A stretch of DNA of 64,000 nucleotides from Pseudo-nitzschia pungens (lineage: Eukaryota > Bacillariophyta > Bacillariophyceae > Bacillariales > Bacillariaceae): positions 2,108,001-2,172,000 of the forward strand of contig CM074764.1 of assembly GCA_037355855.1 (NCBI GenBank). Direction: 5' to 3'. Below, piece after piece: positions 21,960-32,451 of the stretch. Under the pieces are notes generated by a model. It made no database searches, had not been told where the DNA came from, and saw only the letters and a program-made list of their open reading frames with translations. Position 1 is the stretch's first letter; each line of letters begins with the position of its first letter. Made by a program: the position numbers and the translations under genes.

Positions 21960-23744
21960 TCATGCTTGTGGACGAAAAAACGACTGCGTAATGCTTGTGT
22001 CCAGGGTTATCCGATACATGTTGGATACCAGGCTCAGGGATAAGATATTTGCCATTCCTCCTTCCTGGTACCACACTGTTCCGAATCCAGGAAGCTCCCC
22101 AATTTTGTCAACGAGTACAACGCCTGCGTTGCAGTGTATCCGTATCTTCTTGCCATCAGGGTGCACTTGGATGTTCTTGAGGAGTTTAGGGTTGCTCACA
22201 CAATTGCATGTTGCTTGGCTGTCCAGCAGGAGCCAGTATGGGTCAATAAGCCCGGAGGCATATTGGGAGAACATGTGTTCTGTTTGGAGGTGGTCCCCGC
22301 CGCTTTCTCCACTCCTGGGATTTGCACTCCTGTAATTTGTGGAGATGTCTCCACTCCTGGGGTTTCCGGTGGTTTCTTCCATCCGTGCCACACTCCTGGA
22401 GTTTTCAGACTCCACGCCGGAAAAGGTTTGTACGAAACAGAGCTCCTCCTCGGTATCCGAGTCGTCATCCAGGACTGCCATGAGAACTTGGGCTGCATCA
22501 GAGATGTTACACTCCCTGTTGGGCTCGGGCTCTTCATTCTCATCGTCTGAGCTGTAATCTGCTTCGGTGGTACTGGTGGTTTCGACTCCGTTGGTCACGA
22601 GAGCTGCGCCATCCGACGTTTCATCGTTCTTCTTGTTATTTCGACCAGTATTGGCGCTGTTACCTTGGGCGCCAGATGGTCGAGTTGATTTGTATTGATT
22701 TAACAGTTCCAACGCCTTCGGCTGTGATGTTGGGTACACGTCATTTCCGAGACTGTAGTTGTCTTTGAGTACCCCAGAGAGGTTCCGGTGCAACTTGTTG
22801 TTGCTTCCATTTACAATAACAACTGAGAGCAGCATCTCTTCCATGACTCGGTGCACGTTGGATTGTTCATCTGCACTCATTGTTGTATAGTCTTCATAAG
22901 TCTTCCCTTGGAACGAGTTTTCTAGGGCTAGCTTGATCATGGCTTTTGACTGGATGCAGATACCGGCCGAGGTGAGTACATCAAGGCGTGCCTTGGTTTC
23001 TTCAGCGTATGTTGCTGCATCTTTGGTTCCATCCTGTCGGCAGGAGAAAAACTTGTATATTTTGTTTATGGTGTCGACCATTGGGTGCACCTTGGTTGCA
23101 CTGTCCCGGTAACAGTATTCTCTGAGTATGACAAGCAGTTTCAGGGTGTCTTGGTTGAGTTCCGCGTCTTCCCATTGCTCATTTGTTTTGAGTTGTTGTC
23201 TTACCCCAGGGCTCAGCTGTCCCTCGATGGTCGAGAACAAACTTGATAGGTCCTCACAGTAGTCTTCGAACTTCTTTGCTGATCGTTCTCCTTTCTTTAT
23301 CCACAGCTCTTCTAGGAGCCGCTTCTTGTCTTGATCGACCAGGGTTGTTCCATCAGTGCCTGTGGTGCTGTATTGTTCGGGCTTCGGCATGGCTGGTTGG
23401 AAATCCTCCTCGGTTAGTTTCTTCATGTTGATGAGTGTCGTCTTAACCTTTGGATTGTTCTTTCCGGCCACAATCTTCAGTCCCTCAAATAACTTATCGT
23501 ATTGTCCTGATTTAGATCCATCGATCACAGTTCCTTTCAGCTCGTCTTGGTCAAGGCCTGTGAACTTGCGGTCAGGCTTGCGATCAGTTCCTTTACGATC
23601 AGTTGATCCGGTTCCTGTGGTGTTGTTGCTGTTGCCGGGCCGATTCCGATTCCGAGACCTGCTGCCACTTGATTGGTTGTTGGTGGAGAGCGTGCCCGTT
23701 GTGTCGGGGCTCTTTGGTGTGTTTGGTGTATTGAGTTGGTCCAT
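21960..23744 (-). CDS. Copia Gag and aspartic protease
   Basis: The 594-codon frame starts MDQLNTPNTPKSPDTTG, and a Gag domain of diatom copia type follows. The protease motif is WLLLDSQATCNCVSN near residue 500. The frame hands over to the integrase frame in a run of six T (minus strand) at 21975-21980, where the other frame reads FFVHKHDGSTHQF. A slippage mutation and a programmed frameshift are both possible there. No CCHC knuckle was recognised. Confidence 0.88.
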   Translation of the reverse strand: MDQLNTPNTPKSPDTTGTLSTNNQSSGSRSRNRNRPGNSNNTTGTGSTDRKGTDRKPDRKFTGLDQDELKGTVIDGSKSGQYDKLFEGLKIVAGKNNPKVKTTLINMKKLTEEDFQPAMPKPEQYSTTGTDGTTLVDQDKKRLLEELWIKKGERSAKKFEDYCEDLSSLFSTIEGQLSPGVRQQLKTNEQWEDAELNQDTLKLLVILREYCYRDSATKVHPMVDTINKIYKFFSCRQDGTKDAATYAEETKARLDVLTSAGICIQSKAMIKLALENSFQGKTYEDYTTMSADEQSNVHRVMEEMLLSVVIVNGSNNKLHRNLSGVLKDNYSLGNDVYPTSQPKALELLNQYKSTRPSGAQGNSANTGRNNKKNDETSDGAALVTNGVETTSTTEADYSSDDENEEPEPNRECNISDAAQVLMAVLDDDSDTEEELCFVQTFSGVESENSRSVARMEETTGNPRSGDISTNYRSANPRSGESGGDHLQTEHMFSQYASGLIDPYWLLLDSQATCNCVSNPKLLKNIQVHPDGKKIRIHCNAGVVLVDKIGELPGFGTVWYQEGGMANILSLSLVSNMYRITLDTSITQSFFRPQA

Positions 23745-23880
23745 GCTGGAGGATTGAAATCGACTGCTACAGCGCCTTTCTATTTGCTCGGAGGATGTGT
23801 ATCTACTCGAGGTGCTGATGAGGAAACACTATGGTGGTTTCGTTTCGGTTTTCCGAACACCGGTAGTTAAATTTCTTGTA

Positions 23881-24135
23881 TGTTGAATTCAGTAGGGGTT
23901 CTACGAAAACCTTAAAGAGATCAAATAAACTCTGTTGGTTAGATACAAGAAATTAAACTATGGGTATGTTGGCTGATTGATTGGTGAGTGGTAACTTGGC
24001 TATCCGATATCAGTTTTACCACCACATAATATTTATGTGGTCGGGAATCGGTCTGTCATGCATCGCCCAGCTCTTCACCCTCTCATACCATGTACGTGTA
24101 TGACCTCATCCTTTGGAATAAGGCATATCCCAACA
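23881..24135 (-). repeat. 5' LTR of copia element
   Basis: 255 bp. The only difference I see from 18003-18257 is CATGTACGTG versus CATGTATGTG. The TSD TCGCG follows at 24136-24140. Confidence 0.95.
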
Positions 24136-24662
24136 TCGCGATTTATTCCTGGCTCATTTTGACGTAGCTCGATTCCTACCGTAGCTCTCTCCCGATTCGC
24201 AACCCCAATCGCGACCCAGTTACTACCTCAATTCCAAGAAAAAGAGAAAAAATTCAAACAAGACCCAATTTTTTTTTAAGACTCAAATATTTTCTTCAGT
24301 CACTTAATCAAATTATTCAACATTTTCAAAAAAATATTTGTTGTCTCAAAATAATCCCCCCCTTCCCCCAATTTTTTTTCAATCTGACTCATTATTACCG
24401 ACCCTACCATCATTATATATTATGAGACTGTTGCAGAAATTCACTCCCAAAAATTGATTTCTCATCCCGACACAAAGTATTTCCCATCGCACCCCTCAAG
24501 AAATTCATCACAATAATCACAATTATTACCCGAAGCCCAGGAATCGCGACCCCCATGAAAAAAAATTTCGAAACACTACGATGCAAAATATAAGTCTTTC
24601 TTTTGATAAATATTGATACTACTCTAATAATTGTTAATTCTCTGTTCAATTTTCTCACACAC
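24136..24662. other. A-end subterminal region of the giant element
   Basis: This AT-rich non-coding DNA matches the A-end regions of the smaller members, for example 27360-27560 (CTCAATTCCAAGAAAAAGAG, TTAAGACTCAAATATTTTC) and the reverse complement at 44900-45120. A further TCGCGACC lies near 24206. No ORF. Confidence 0.8.
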
Positions 24663-24870
24663 TCACACACAATGATCGTCGTTGCTCTTCGTTCCGATCG
24701 CCCTCGTCGTCCTCCCTGAATTCGTCGTTGCTTCTTGCTTCGATTGTCTTCGTTGTCGCCCTTGAAGTCGTCGTTGCTCTTCGCTTCGATTGTCTTCGTC
24801 GTCGTCCTTGAAGTCGTCGTTGCTCTTCGCTTTGATCGTCTTCCTCACACACTCACACACAAATTTTGGT
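24663..24870. repeat. ~45-bp minisatellite (reverse orientation copy)
   Basis: Degenerate tandem copies of a CGTCGTTGCTCTTCGCTTCG / GATTGTCTTCGTCG unit occur here. The same unit in the opposite orientation flanks the Cys-rich gene (50220-50990 and 53150-53820) and occurs at 44480-44590 in a small family member. CACACACTCACACACA borders it on both sides. Confidence 0.85.
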
Positions 24871-24885
24871 TCGATCGAACGATTT

Positions 24886-25652
24886 TTAAAGACTGGCCAA
24901 CGCGATATCGTTACTGCCAGTAAAGTCCTCCTCATCTTCATTTACATCTAGCAAAGCTTGTAGCTCCGGACTAATGTATTCAGTAACTTCTTCCTCCTGC
25001 ACCCAGTCCTCATCGAACGCACTGTTGTTGTTGTCATTGTTTACACTCTCGCGACGGAGCCTCTCTCTCAATCTTTCCTCACACTCTCTACCTGTTCTCG
25101 GATCTTTCCTCAGCACCACAATCTCCCTGCACAAGTTATTGAACAGTGCTAGACCTTCCTTTGACCACGATTGCAGCTCTCCACTGTATTGGTCACAAAA
25201 TTTCTTTTTCTTCCTCCTTCTCACAATCCTGCCACCGCCGTTCCCTTTTTTGCTCAACATGATTCACCCAAACATCATACTCATTATGAATCATCATCAA
25301 TGCAAATGCTTCATCGGTTTCTGTGAATATTTCACTCATCAAACATGTCGTCTTTTTGTGTTTGTAGTCCCTCTCTATTGGAGAGATGCTTGATAGAATC
25401 CGAGTCACAAAGTAATAAAAATCCTCATTTTCACTGTTGTTGTCATACCTTCTGTACTCTGGGTTAAGTCCCAGCTTCTTTCTACTACTAGTTCCACTAC
25501 TACTAGTACCCTCCCGCATCACAATCTCCACTTTACCCGGGAACGAATCGGGCACAATGCCTTCGCGATTGAGTGTGTCCTCTAGTAGGATTACACAGCA
25601 GTAAAAAGTGTTAGAGTAGCAGGGGATATACCATTAATCACCACCAAGCAGT
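24886..25652 (-). pseudogene. Broken transposon-borne ORF, unknown function
   Basis: Two overlapping minus frames join through a run of six T (plus strand 25246-25251): an upstream part with NPEYRRYDNNSENEDFYYFV and TETDEAFALMMIHNEYD, and a downstream part with RRRKKKKFCDQYSGELQSWS and a charged tail ending DIALASL. The frame is open upstream into LLEDTLNREGIVPDSFPG and WYIPCYSN, so the original N-terminus is lost or lies before the duplicated segment. I do not recognise the family. It looks like the C-terminal ~250 residues of a larger protein encoded by the giant transposon. Confidence 0.5.
25412..25652. repeat. Direct duplication, copy 1 (241 bp)
   Basis: This starts GTAATAAAAATCCTCATTTT and ends at CACCACCAAGCAGT. 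It is nearly the same as 25733-25970, with a few substitutions and a 3-bp indel near 25590. Copy 1 is continuous with the broken ORF. Confidence 0.95.
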
Positions 25653-25732
25653 TTTGCCACCAAGAACCCTGAATTTCATAGAAAGTACGGAATGGGAAGG
25701 GGAGGTCGTGGTCCAGAAACATTTGTGTTCTG
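25652..25732 (+). pseudogene. 81-bp captured fragment of the Cys-rich gene
   Basis: These 81 bp match 52538-52618 at over 90% by eye. The reading includes FATKNPEF and KYGMGRGGRG. The fragment lies exactly between the two copies of the direct duplication and is in the same strand as its source gene. Confidence 0.9.
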
Positions 25733-25970
25733 GTAATAAAAATCCTCATTTTCACTGTTGTTGTCATACCTTCTGTACTCTGGGTTAAGTCCCAGCTTCT
25801 TTCTACTACTAGTTCCACTACTACTAGTACGCTCCCGCATCACAATCTCCACTTTACCCGGAAAGGAATCGGGCACAATGCCTTCGCGATCGAGTGTGTC
25901 CTCTAGTAGTACACAGCAGTAGAAAGTGTTAGAGTAGCAGGGGATATACCATCAATCACCACCAAGCAGT
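25733..25970. repeat. Direct duplication, copy 2 (238 bp)
   Basis: Second copy of 25412-25652. On the minus strand it reads ATTGATGG where copy 1 reads ATTAATGG. Confidence 0.95.
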
Positions 25971-26039
25971 AATAGTAACCAATTTATTAACCCCAACAAT
26001 TGTGTATCCGTGCATTTTTAACACTCTAAGACAAGAAAA

Positions 26040-26750
26040 TATTGGTCAGTATGAGCCCCGTTCAGGAAAAAAGCATATTTTGGGGTGGATTTTGGTCAAC
26101 TGAGGATTTTTTTTACAAAGCAAGTGTCACATCCAAAATATAAGTGGCGCCCAGTTTATTCCTTTTTTAGTATTCTAATAGATGGATATACTGACCATTA
26201 TTCGGTGTGGAATACAAAAAATCTAGTACAATCTGACCCATCCACAGGAAATATGCACATTCTGCTGTGGTGTAAATTCGGGTACAGAGAATTTTTCTGA
26301 GAAATCAGAACTTACATCCAAAATATAACATGTAGTCAGTTTTTTCCCTTTTTAGTATTCTAATAGATGCATATACTGACCATTATTCAGTGCCTAAAAT
26401 AAAAAATCTAGGACAATTTGACCCATCCACAGGAAATATGCACATTCTGTGGTGAAAATTCAGGTACTGAGAATGTTTCTGAGAAATCAGAACTTACATC
26501 CAGAATATAATTGGTAGCAAGTTTATTCCCTTTTTAGTATTCTAATAGATGCATATACTGACCATTATTCAGTGCCTAAAATAAAAAATCTAGGACAATT
26601 TGACCCATCCACAGGGAATATGCACATTCTGTGGTGAAAATTCGGGTACTGAGAATGTTTCTGAGAAATCAGAACTTACATCCAGAATATAATTGGTAGC
26701 AAGTTTATTCCTTTTTAGTATTCTAACAGATGCATATACTGACCATTATT
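26040..26750. repeat. ~182-bp satellite, about four units
   Basis: The marker ATCCAAAATATAA / ATCCAGAATATAA recurs at 26131, 26316, 26498 and 26680 (spacings 185, 182, 182). Units are AT-rich with TTTTTAGTATTCTAATAGAT and ACCCATCCACAGG. The sequence is unrelated by eye to the 181-bp satellite of the small members, but the period is nearly the same. Confidence 0.9.
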
Positions 26751-26754
26751 TAGA

Positions 26755-26830
26755 CCATTCAAAAAGAAGTATTCAAAAATCACCAATAATTCAGGATTTA
26801 CTAGATAAAATTACCAAATCACATTATACT
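26755..26830. repeat. Single fragment of the 181-bp satellite
   Basis: CAAAAAGAAGTATTCAAAAA TCACCAATAATT (split here only for length) and TTTACTAG...ACCAAATCACAT match one monomer of the satellites at 28985-31010. This links the giant member to the small members. Confidence 0.85.
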
Positions 26831-27305
26831 ATGTTTTATAATATTCCATTACACGCCCGGCGTCTTACTTTTCTTGGGTGTACCAAATTTCGCGGAAGCG
26901 GAATCCTACTTTTGTTGTGCCCCTGCTGGCGGCTTTTTCCCTGGCTTCGGTGGTCCTGGTGGAGGATGCTTCTTCATATGAGGTGGAAGGTTGGACGTTT
27001 AGTTTTGCATCCTCTTCCCTTTTTTTCCTTTTCTTCTTTTTCTCTCTGTCTTGTTCAGTCTCCTGTTCCATGTTTTGAACACTATTACCGAGGCTTGCTA
27101 ATTTCTTCTTCTCATCCTCCCTTCTTTTATGGTTGACTGTCTCGTGGGCGATTTCGAAACAATTTTTTTTTTCTTCACAGACCGGATCTTTCCCTTTCTT
27201 CTTGAAGCGCTCACACTGCTGCCTGCCCATCACAGCATTCACCGAGCGTCGGAACAATCCTTTTTCTTCCGTCGTCATACCCTTAGTCGCCTCCTGAACG
27301 ATCTT

Positions 27306-27329
27306 TGTCCGAAAACTGGTTCGCGACCC
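27306..27329 (+). repeat. TIR, A end of member 1
   Basis: 24 bp, with C-to-T at the first base (a CpG position). Followed by a TCGCGACC (27321-27328) ... GGTCGCGA (27352-27359) inverted pair. Confidence 0.92.
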
Positions 27330-27844
27330 CTCCCAAGAATTTATTTGGGGGGGTCGCGATTTATTCCTGGCTCATTTCGACGTAGCTCCATTTGTAGCCC
27401 TCTCGCGATTCGCAACCCCAATCGCGACCGCATAACTACCTCAATTCCAAGAAAAAGAGAAAAAATTCAAACAAGACCCAATTTTTTTTTAAGACTCAAA
27501 TATTTTCTTCAGTCACTTAATCAAATTAATCAACCCCATTCTAATTTTCTCGTGCTTTTTTCAAAAAAATTAATTCTTTTTTTTGAACACAACACAAATT
27601 ATTTCCGGCACACCCCTCAAGAAATTCCAGCATACATTCAAAAAATTCTTCACAAAAATTATGGACTACTCCAGAAATCGCGACCCCTCTCCTCACACGA
27701 ATTGCGACCCTCACCTAAGAAATTCTGTATTACTGTGATGCAAAACCAGTCAATCTTTCAAAAAAATTTTAGAATTTATAGTAACAATTTTATTCTCAAT
27801 TCATTTTTTCTTGTTCCCACCACCACACAAATTTACTTCCTATA
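27330..27844. other. A-end subterminal region of member 1
   Basis: AT-rich with long A and T runs and scattered TCGCGACC-like words (27352, 27428, 27678). The open frame in it is compositional. Matches 24136-24640 and the reverse complements of 44640-45160 and 62640-62747. Confidence 0.8.
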
Positions 27845-28250
27845 TCATATTTGAGTTGTGATCCCATCATATTTCAGTTGCGATCGGATCATATTTCAGT
27901 TCCAATCCCATCATATTTCCTCAGTTGCGATCGCATCATATTTGAGTTGCGATCGCATCATCATATTTCCTCAGTTGCGATCGCATCATATTTGAGTTGC
28001 GATTGCATTATATGTCAGTTGCGATCGCATCATCATATTTCCTCAGTTGCGATCGCATCATATTTCAGTTGGGATCGCATCATATTGTTTGAGTTGCGAT
28101 CGCATCATATTTGAGTTGCGATCACATCGCATCATATTTCATCAGTTGCAATCGCATCATTTTGTCAGTTGCGATCCCATCATTTTTGAGTTGCGATATG
28201 TGTCAGTTGCCCCGTCGCATCATTTTTCAGTTGCCCCGTCGCATTAAAGT
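27845..28250. repeat. GCGATCGCATCATATTTCAGTT array
   Basis: About 15 degenerate ~22-30-bp units are built on the palindrome GCGATCGC followed by ATCATATTTSAGTT. Reverse-complement arrays are at 44260-44390, 44600-44640 and 62270-62640. Confidence 0.9.
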
Positions 28251-28900
28251 TGATTCTTCCCTATCAGTACCAAGCAGGCAACTCAATGCAGAATTAGAAT
28301 AATTGAAATCCATCATCAATACCCCAGATCTTGATGTGCTTCACTCACCGTTGCATTATATTTCATTTGCTGTTGCATCCTATTTCATCAGCAGTTGCGG
28401 TCGCCTCCCTATCAGGAGCAAGCAGGCAAGTCAATGATGCACAGTTAGACGAATCCAAATCCATGATTAATACCTCCTCCAACCTTGATGTGGTTCACTT
28501 ACCATTTCCATCTCATCATATTTCAGTTGCCGTCTTTCTTGTTCCGTTCCAACCCAAAATTATGTGAAGTAAGATTTACGACACATGCATTTTCTGTCAT
28601 GCATGTGTTTGCCGAGAATTGATTTCTTCTACATGATAGCAGTAGAGTTACTACTAGTAGTATGTACCGTACTGAAGTAATAGTAGAAACCAGTAGAAAG
28701 CTGATGATGGTGATATCGTGCGCCACCTAAACCACAGAGAGCCTGCCCCGCTGCGCCATAATTTTGGACTACCTCTTATGTACTACTACCTACGCACTGC
28801 AGTAGTATGTAGCAGCAGTGTATAACTGTACTACTACTACAAGCAGCAAGAATAGTACTACCTCAGTGAATATACCATCAAATCAAATATCTGAATGAAT
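28251..28900. other. Unique-looking spacer in member 1
   Basis: Two related ~170-bp segments (around 28265-28380 and 28395-28540) share CAAGCAGGCAA and CTTGATGTGSTTCACT, suggesting an old duplication. The palindromic ATGCATTTTCTGTCATGCAT word (28583-28602) and TAGTAGTA runs follow. No gene. Confidence 0.6.
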
Positions 28901-31015
28901 CTGGCCAATCTTTGTGTGATTCCAGTGTGAATATTCCTCATCCTATGCATGGGCAAGAGTATTCAAAAAGAAGTATTCAAAAATCACCAATAATTTGGAT
29001 GTCACCACTGAATAATTACTATTTGGCCCAGTACTGTGGAATTTACTAGAAAAAAGTACCAAATCACATATCTGAATGAATCTGGCCAATCTTTGTGTGA
29101 TTCCAGTGTGAATATTTCTCATCCTGTGCATGGGCAAGAGTATTCAAAAAGAAGTATTCAAAAATCACCAATAATTTGGATGTCACCATTGAATAATTAA
29201 TATTTGGCCCAGTACTGTGGAATTTACTAGAAACTACTGTAAAATCACATATCTGAATGAATCTGGTCAATAGTTGTGTGATTCCAGTGTGAATATTTCT
29301 CATACTGTGCATGGGCAAGAGTATGCAAAAAGAAGTATTCAAAAATCACCAATAATTTGGGTGTCACCACTGAATAATTAATATTTGTTTAACTACTGGA
29401 AAATTTACTAGAAAAAAGTAGCAAATCACATATCTGAATGAATCTGGTCAATCTTTGTGTGATTCCAGTGTGAATATTCCTCATCCTGTGCATGGGCAAG
29501 AGTATGCAAAAAGAAGTATTCAAAAATCACCAATAATTTGGGTGTCACCACTGAATAATTAATATTTGTTTAACTACTGGAAAATTTACTAGAAAAAAGT
29601 AGCAAATCACATATCTGAATGAATCTGGTCAATCTTTGTGTGATTCCAGTGTGAATATTTCTCATACTGTGCATGGGCAAGAGTATGCAAAAAGAAGTAT
29701 TCAAAAATCACCAATAATTTGGGTGTCACCACTGAATAATTAGTATTTGCTTAACTACTGCGGAATTCACTAGAAAAAAGTACCAAATCAAATATCTGAA
29801 TGAATCTGTCCAATAGTTGTATGATTCCAGTGTGAATATTCCTCATACTGTGCATGGGCAAGAGTATGCAAAAAGAAGTATTCAAAAATCACCAATAATT
29901 TGGGTGTCACCACTGAATAATTACTATTTGGTTAACTACTGGAAAATTTACTAGAAAAAAGTAGCAAATCACATATCTGAATGAATCTGGTCAATCTTTG
30001 TGTGATTCCAGTGTGAATATTCCTCATACTGTGCATGGGCAAGAGTATGCAAAAAGAAGTATTCAAAAATCACCAATAATTTGGGTGTCACCACTGAATA
30101 ATTAGTATTTGGTTAACTACTGGAAAATTTACTAGAAAAAAGTAGCAAATCACATATCTGAATGAATCTGGTCAATCTTTGTGTGATTCCAGTGTGAATA
30201 TTTCTCATACTGTGCATGGGCAAGAGTATGCAAAAAGAAGTATTCAAAAATCACCAATAATTTGGGTGTCACCACTGAATAATTAGTATTTGCTTAACTA
30301 CTGCGGAATTCACTAGAAAAAAGTACCAAATCAAATATCTGAATGAATCTGTCCAATAGTTGTATGATTCCAGTGTGAATATTCCTCATACTGTGCATGG
30401 GCAAGAGTATGCAAAAAGAAGTATTCAAAAATCACCAATAATTTGGGTGTCACCACTGAATAATTACTATTTGGTTAACTACTGGAAAATTTACTAGAAA
30501 AAAGTAGCAAATCACATATCTGAATGAATCTGGTCAATCTTTGTGTGATTCCAGTGTGAATATTCCTCATACTGTGCATGGGCAAGAGTATGCAAAAAGA
30601 AGTATTCAAAAATCACCAATAATTTGGGTGTCACCACTGAATAATTAGTATTTGGTTAACTACTGGAAAATTTACTAGAAAAAAGTAGCAAATCACATAT
30701 CTGAATGAATCTGGTCAATCTTTGTGTGATTCCAGTGTGAATATTCCTCATCCTGTGCATGGGCAAGAGTATGCAAAAAGAAGTATTCAAAAATCACCAA
30801 TGGTATGGGTGTCACCACTGAATAATTAATATTTGTTCCACTACTGCGGAATTCACTAGAAAAAAGTACCAAATCAAATATCTGAATGAATCTGTCCAAT
30901 AGTTGTATGATTCCGGTGTGAATATTCCTCATCCTATGCATGAGCAAGAGAATTCAAAAAGAAGTATTCAAAAATCACCAATAGTATGGATGTCACCATT
31001 GAATAACTGAATAGC
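28900..31015. repeat. 181-bp satellite, 12 units, with a 3-monomer higher-order repeat
   Basis: CACCAATAATTTGG starts at 28985, 29167, 29347, 29528, 29709, 29890, 30071, 30252, 30433, 30614, 30795 and 30976 (the last two units carry variants). Spacing is 181 in nearly every case. Monomers at 29709-30251 and 30252-30794 are the same three variants in the same order, a 543-bp higher-order unit. Confidence 0.97.
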
Positions 31016-31790
31016 TCACTTATTCTGACATGTGCTTCGCAGCAAAAATATTGCTATCGCATCGTGATGTAGCAAAATACATTTCCACCATGGTACTCGA
31101 ACCAACGACACCACATTAGTTACATCCAGTGGTACCACTATTACTGTCTACTACTGCTTTAATGATGTTCTCTCTATCTTATAATGCTACTACCATTTCG
31201 GGGAAGGCTCATCCTGTATAATATGTACCAACAGTAAGTTACCGTACCTCTACCTCCACCACTTCCCGCCAAAAGATTTCTACCAGTACCCTACGTACAG
31301 TATACACAGTACTGGAAACCTACACATCCCCTGCCTATACATACATACGTACTACTAGGTATGTATGCAGACATGTCATTTTTTCTTTTACTAAGACTGT
31401 AGACTTAGTACTGTAATCTACGTACATTGCTGTCATTTTTTCCAGTCAGCCTGTACAAACAGTACTGTTTCCTACGTACATTATGTGCATCATCGCAGTG
31501 AATTTTGTTCCGCCCCACATCTCCCTCGTGGAGGATGTGTCATAATTTTCATTTTCATTTTCGTTTCATTTCATGCATCGGAATATTCTGGCCGGTCCAG
31601 TTTAACCTAGCCATCAGGCACCGGGACCATCTCTTTTGAAAAAGACACACATGCTGTGGGGAGCTTGAGAACGGCCGCTCTTGCTTTCTGCTCTGTTGTC
31701 TGATTCATATCACGGAGGTCGGGTGTGTTGAAGTCCTGGAACTACCTGGCTTACCCAGATATACGACGTACTGATATTGAAAACAACGAA
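31016..31790. other. Conserved internal block of member 1
   Basis: This non-coding segment is also present in reverse complement at 41230-42000 and 60000-60770, and (its right two thirds) in direct orientation in the giant member at 49010-49520. Landmarks are CCAAAAGATTT, CCGCCCCACATCTCCCTCG and CTGGCTTACCCAGA. Confidence 0.8.
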
Positions 31791-32440
31791 GACGAAAATC
31801 ACAACCGATCGGTGCGGAGAGTGACGACGAGGACGACGAAGGTACGATCGCTCCAGAGAGGGCCGACGGGGGTACAATCGCTCCAGAGAGGGGCGAGGGG
31901 GGTACGATCGCTTCAACGGGGATGACGAGGGTACTAACAGTTTGTCGTTGTTTTTTATTTTATTTCGTCTTCGCTTCGGACGGGGACGACGAGGGTACGA
32001 TCGCTACGATCGCTTCTGACAGGGACGACGAGGGTACGATCGCTACGATCGCTTCTGACAGGGACGACGAGGGTACGTACGATCGCTCCAGATAGGGCCG
32101 ACGGCGGTACAATCGCTTCTAACAGGAGTTTGTTGTTGTTTTTTCTTGTTTTTTCGTTGTTGGTTGTTGCAGAAAAGAGCGACTGATCGATCGCAATACC
32201 GCTACGATTTTCGGTTGTTGTAAAACGGAGCGACGGATCGATCTATTTTCGGTTGTTGCAAAGGGGGAACGACCGATACGATTGTTGAAGAGGGGAACGA
32301 CCGATACGATTGCTGAAGAGGGGAACGACCGATACGATCGCTCAAGAGGGGAACGACCGATACTATTGTTGAAGAGGGGAACGACCGATACGATTGCTGA
32401 AGAGGGGAACGACGAGGAAAGACGGCGATAGTTCTTTAAC
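31791..32440. repeat. GACGACGAGGGTACGATCGC and 28-bp CGTTCCCCTCTTCAGCAATC-type arrays
   Basis: Several short arrays occur in series: GGTACGATCGCT... units (31840-32120), TTTCGGTTGTTG units (32150-32260) and a 28-bp unit (32265-32420) that on the other strand reads TCGTTCCCCTCTTCARCAAT. The 28-bp array is also at 40894-41065 and 59350-59515. Confidence 0.85.
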
Positions 32441-32451
32441 AATATTCTCAT

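Larger units (their letters stand above)
18003..24135 (-). mobile_element. Ty1/copia (CoDi-like) retrotransposon, recently inserted but coding-broken
   Basis: The 255-bp LTRs at 18003-18257 and 23881-24135 (TGTTGAATTC ... CCCAACA) appear to differ at one base, a T/C at a TG/CG position. The target duplication TCGCG is perfect (17998-18002 and 24136-24140). Domain order on the minus strand is Gag, protease, integrase, RT, RNase H, which is the copia order. The frame is interrupted by three TGA codons and two frameshifts. It sits inside the A end of the giant transposon. Confidence 0.95.

Noticed and set aside
28943..29342. Small ORFs such as MHRMRNIHTGITQ repeated in the satellites
   Set aside because: They recur once per monomer, are on the satellite minus sense, and vary freely; compositional.
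28985..31015. Possible CRISPR array
   Set aside because: Units are 181 bp, tandem without unique spacers, and lie in a eukaryotic transposon; no cas genes.
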